DNA of 7,628 nt from Candidatus Caenarcanum sp. (GTDB taxonomy: Bacteria > Cyanobacteriota > Vampirovibrionia > Gastranaerophilales > UBA9971): NCBI GenBank assembly GCA_020720345.1, contig DYOT01000014.1, positions 1 through 7,628 of the forward strand, given 5' to 3'. Under the pieces are notes generated by a model, which saw nothing but the letters and a program-made list of their open reading frames with translations, made no database searches and was not told where the DNA came from. Below are positions 5,799 through 7,628 of this stretch, piece by piece. The first letter of the stretch is position 1, and the number at the start of each line of letters is the position of its first letter. A program made the position numbers and the translations under genes.

Positions 5799-6440
5799 TT
5801 AAACATGATCATTATTTACCAGATAATTTCTTATATTATTTAAAGCACCCTGAATAATCCTTGTTACTCTTGATGAAGAAAGACCAACCTGCGTTGCAAT
5901 ATCTTTTATCTGTAAGTTTCTGTAAAAACGGTATTCAACAATTGTTCTTTCTTTTGCCGGCAGGCTTGCGATTGCTTTTTTTATGGATTTACTCAGCTCT
6001 ATCAATTCCAGTCGTTCATCAGGAAGAGCAGATGAATCTTTAAGGAAGTCAAAAGGTGTATCATTATCAGACGCTTCAGATATACTGTCAATTGAAAGAA
6101 CTGCCTCATATACACCTTCCCTTATTTTTTCGGGAGACAGATCTATTTCTGTTGATTCCGGATCTGCTTCGCTTGAATCTTTTGAAGCATGCTTGATGGA
6201 ATACCATTTGTATCGATTGCGGAGTTCATTCCTTATAGCCCATCTTACGGCTGTGCCTATATAAGATTTATTATATTTTTCAAGCTGTTCTTTACTTTTA
6301 CCTTTTATAATTGCCTGAATAGCAATTATGCCAATACTCACAAGTTCCTCGTATTCTACCATATGGTTAGGAATACGCCTTTGTTCTATCTTGGCGACCT
6401 TTTCAATTATTTCTATATATTCTTTTACCTGGCTTTGCAC
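5799..6440 (-). CDS. Compact sigma-28/FliA-like RNA polymerase sigma factor
   Basis: A 213-residue sigma-70 family protein, probably controlling late flagellar or motility genes. Region 2 (about 8-85) includes VEYEELVSIGIIAIQAI (28-44) and YIGTAVRWAIRNELRN (60-75). Region 4 (about 147-207) carries LPAKERTIVEYRFYRNLQIKDIA (160-182) and the helix-turn-helix VGLSSSRVTRIIQGALNNIR (185-204). From VLSID (114-118) to the end it aligns well, from memory, with Bacillus SigD/FliA, including the acidic spacer. It is shorter than usual FliA (about 230-260) because region 3 is trimmed to roughly LSPEKIREGVYEAVLSID (101-118). The start is GTG at 6440, with an in-frame TAG just upstream and AGAGAG about 10 nt away. 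It lies 19 bp after flhB, which supports a flagellar role. A non-flagellar alternative sigma is the main other option. Confidence 0.85.
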   Translation of the reverse strand: MQSQVKEYIEIIEKVAKIEQRRIPNHMVEYEELVSIGIIAIQAIIKGKSKEQLEKYNKSYIGTAVRWAIRNELRNRYKWYSIKHASKDSSEADPESTEIDLSPEKIREGVYEAVLSIDSISEASDNDTPFDFLKDSSALPDERLELIELSKSIKKAIASLPAKERTIVEYRFYRNLQIKDIATQVGLSSSRVTRIIQGALNNIRNYLVNNDHV

Positions 6441-6459
6441 AATAAGTTTGACTCTCTAA

Positions 6460-7542
6460 TCAGGCTAAATAAGTTTCAGAATTCTTTTCCTTATGTAAAT
6501 TATATACAAATAATAGAATTTCTGCTACAGCTTTATATAATTCAGGTGGAATTTCTTTATTAATATCAACTAATCTATATAGGGCTCTTGCGATTGGGGG
6601 ATTTTCTATTACCGGAACATTATGATGTTTTGCGATTTCGATTATTTTTTTTGCAAAAAGCTCAGAACCTTTTGCAACAACTTTTGGAGCTTTCATTTCA
6701 TCAATATTGTATTTTAAGGCCACAGCAACGTGAGTTGGGTTTGTAGTAATAAAATCTGCTGTAGGCACTGAATCAAGCATGGTTTTTTGAAGCATCTGCA
6801 TACGTTTTTGCCTTAAAGCAGCTTTTACATGCGGGTCTCCTTCGCTATTCTTAAATTCATCCCTTATTTCCTTAAACGACATTTTTTGGTCTTTTAAGAA
6901 TTTCCACCGTGTAAACAGGTAATCAGCTCCTGCGATAACCAGAAATAATGTCCCTGCATTCACAACGAAATCCATTATTATCTTACCAAATTCCATCATA
7001 ATTGAGAACAAGTTTTCAGTTGCACAGAGGCTAAGTAAGTTTGGAGTATGATCTTTAAAGGTTAAATATGCTATATATCCAAGAATCAAAACCTTAACAA
7101 CGTTTTTACCGAGGTCAAAGTAAGTTTTCATTGAGAAAAATATATTTTTAAATCCTGTAAATGGGTTCAGCTTATCAAATTTAGGTTCTAAAACTTTTGT
7201 AGAAACCAGTGGTCCAACCTGTATAAAATCTCCCACAACCGCAACCAGCATTGCCAGAAACATAATTGGTCCTACTATTAAAAACATTGGTATTATTGTT
7301 AATAATAGTAAATAAGTGCTTCCTATATTTTCAATTGATTTGTTTGGAATTTGTCCGTAAATAAGAACAAACATTTTTGAAATTTCATTCCATATAAGAG
7401 GAGCAAAGGCATTTAATGACAAAAACATCACAAGCAGTGATATTGCCATTGAAAAATCTTTGCTTTTAACAACCTGACCTTCTTCTCTGGCTTTTTTCAG
7501 TTTTTGCGGCGTTGCATCAAATTGCTTGTCTTCATCAGACAT
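6460..7542 (-). CDS. flhB: Flagellar type III export protein FlhB
   Basis: Inner-membrane part of the flagellar export gate, which switches substrate from rod/hook to filament proteins. The 360 residues match FlhB length. The N-terminal ATPQKLKKAREEGQVVKSKDF (10-30) is the family start. Four hydrophobic helices fall at about 31-51, 76-104, 145-163 and 180-206. The linker EIRDEFKNSEGDPHVKA (225-241) leads to the autocleavage site NPTH (268-271). The C-terminal domain reads APKVVAKG (285-292), ENPPIARALY (313-322) and EIPPELYKAVAEILLFVYNL (330-349), the flagellar rather than the injectisome (SctU/YscU) pattern. The ATG at 7542 is preceded by AGGAAG with 8-nt spacing. The downstream neighbour is a FliA-like sigma gene. 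No other flagellar gene is visible in the window, but upstream sequence is cut off. Confidence 0.95.
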   Translation of the reverse strand: MSDEDKQFDATPQKLKKAREEGQVVKSKDFSMAISLLVMFLSLNAFAPLIWNEISKMFVLIYGQIPNKSIENIGSTYLLLLTIIPMFLIVGPIMFLAMLVAVVGDFIQVGPLVSTKVLEPKFDKLNPFTGFKNIFFSMKTYFDLGKNVVKVLILGYIAYLTFKDHTPNLLSLCATENLFSIMMEFGKIIMDFVVNAGTLFLVIAGADYLFTRWKFLKDQKMSFKEIRDEFKNSEGDPHVKAALRQKRMQMLQKTMLDSVPTADFITTNPTHVAVALKYNIDEMKAPKVVAKGSELFAKKIIEIAKHHNVPVIENPPIARALYRLVDINKEIPPELYKAVAEILLFVYNLHKEKNSETYLA

Positions 7543-7627
7543 AAATCAAACTTCCTGATTCTACTCTTATTTTACCTGTCTTAAATTTGTCTTTTAATTT
7601 ATTGAAACGTGTACTAATTATAATATT
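7535..7627 (-). CDS. Possible C-terminal fragment of a gene upstream of flhB (partial)
   Basis: One minus-strand frame stays open from the window edge for 30 codons and stops at TGA (7537-7535), overlapping the flhB start by 8 nt. The peptide is basic and ends KIRVESGSLIYV. It does not resemble the hydrophobic C-terminus of FliR, the usual gene before flhB, and I do not recognise it. The other two frames stop early. The overlap is a typical operon junction, but 30 codons can be open by chance in AT-rich DNA. If it is not coding, a TATAAT at 7617-7622 (minus strand) could instead be the -10 of an flhB promoter. Confidence 0.3.
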   Translation of the reverse strand, partial: NIIISTRFNKLKDKFKTGKIRVESGSLIYV

Positions 7628-7628
7628 A

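Noticed and set aside
5983..6563. Plus-strand open frames opposite the sigma-28-like gene and the end of flhB
   Set aside because: They are antisense to two well-supported genes and have compositions expected from reverse-strand reading.
6460..7542. Injectisome export protein (SctU/YscU) instead of FlhB
   Set aside because: The C-terminal domain has the flagellar signatures APKVVAKG, ENPPIARALY and EIPPELYKAVAEILLFVYNL, and a FliA-like sigma gene follows. The QVVKSKD stretch near the N-terminus is the only SctU-like hint.
1..7628. tRNA, rRNA, transposase, prophage or attachment sites
   Set aside because: No tRNA-like cloverleaf, rRNA segment, transposase or integrase motif was seen on either strand.

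Overview
The window is AT-rich, densely coded bacterial DNA from a Gram-negative, probably flagellated organism. Evidence for this is an LPS-type GT9 heptosyltransferase, a flagellar FlhB export-gate protein, an ECF sigma factor paired with a membrane zinc-finger anti-sigma factor, and frequent TTG/GTG starts. The mix recalls uncultured low-GC lineages such as Vampirovibrionia/Melainabacteria (Gastranaerophilales-like), but that placement is an inference from gene style and has not been tested. Other low-GC Gram-negative phyla remain possible.

Plus-strand half (1-4908): the last 24 codons of an unrecognised gene are followed by aroB (3-dehydroquinate synthase), which starts with TTG directly against a long inverted repeat. 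Next come a ~150-bp palindromic repeat element, a membrane-anchored alpha/beta hydrolase, an ECF sigma factor overlapping its anti-sigma gene by ATGA, a second copy of the repeat element, and a GT9 heptosyltransferase. These look like several short transcription units separated by intergenic repeats.

Minus-strand half (7628-4936, read leftwards): a possible fragment of an upstream gene overlaps flhB. It is followed after 19 bp by a compact sigma-28/FliA-like sigma factor, then a 144-bp gap, then a 106-aa protein of unknown function built from two RWYD repeats. That gene overlaps acpS (holo-ACP synthase) by 1 nt (TAATG). acpS and the heptosyltransferase converge with 27 bp between them and no visible terminator.

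How the genes fit together: flhB plus the FliA-like factor suggest a flagellar export and late-gene control unit. The ECF/anti-sigma pair is a self-contained envelope-signal switch. aroB, acpS and the heptosyltransferase are housekeeping genes for aromatic amino acids, fatty acid carrier protein and the outer membrane. The least explained items are the duplicated RWYD protein, the inverted repeat covering the aroB start, the modular repeat elements, and the shortened sigma-28-like factor.
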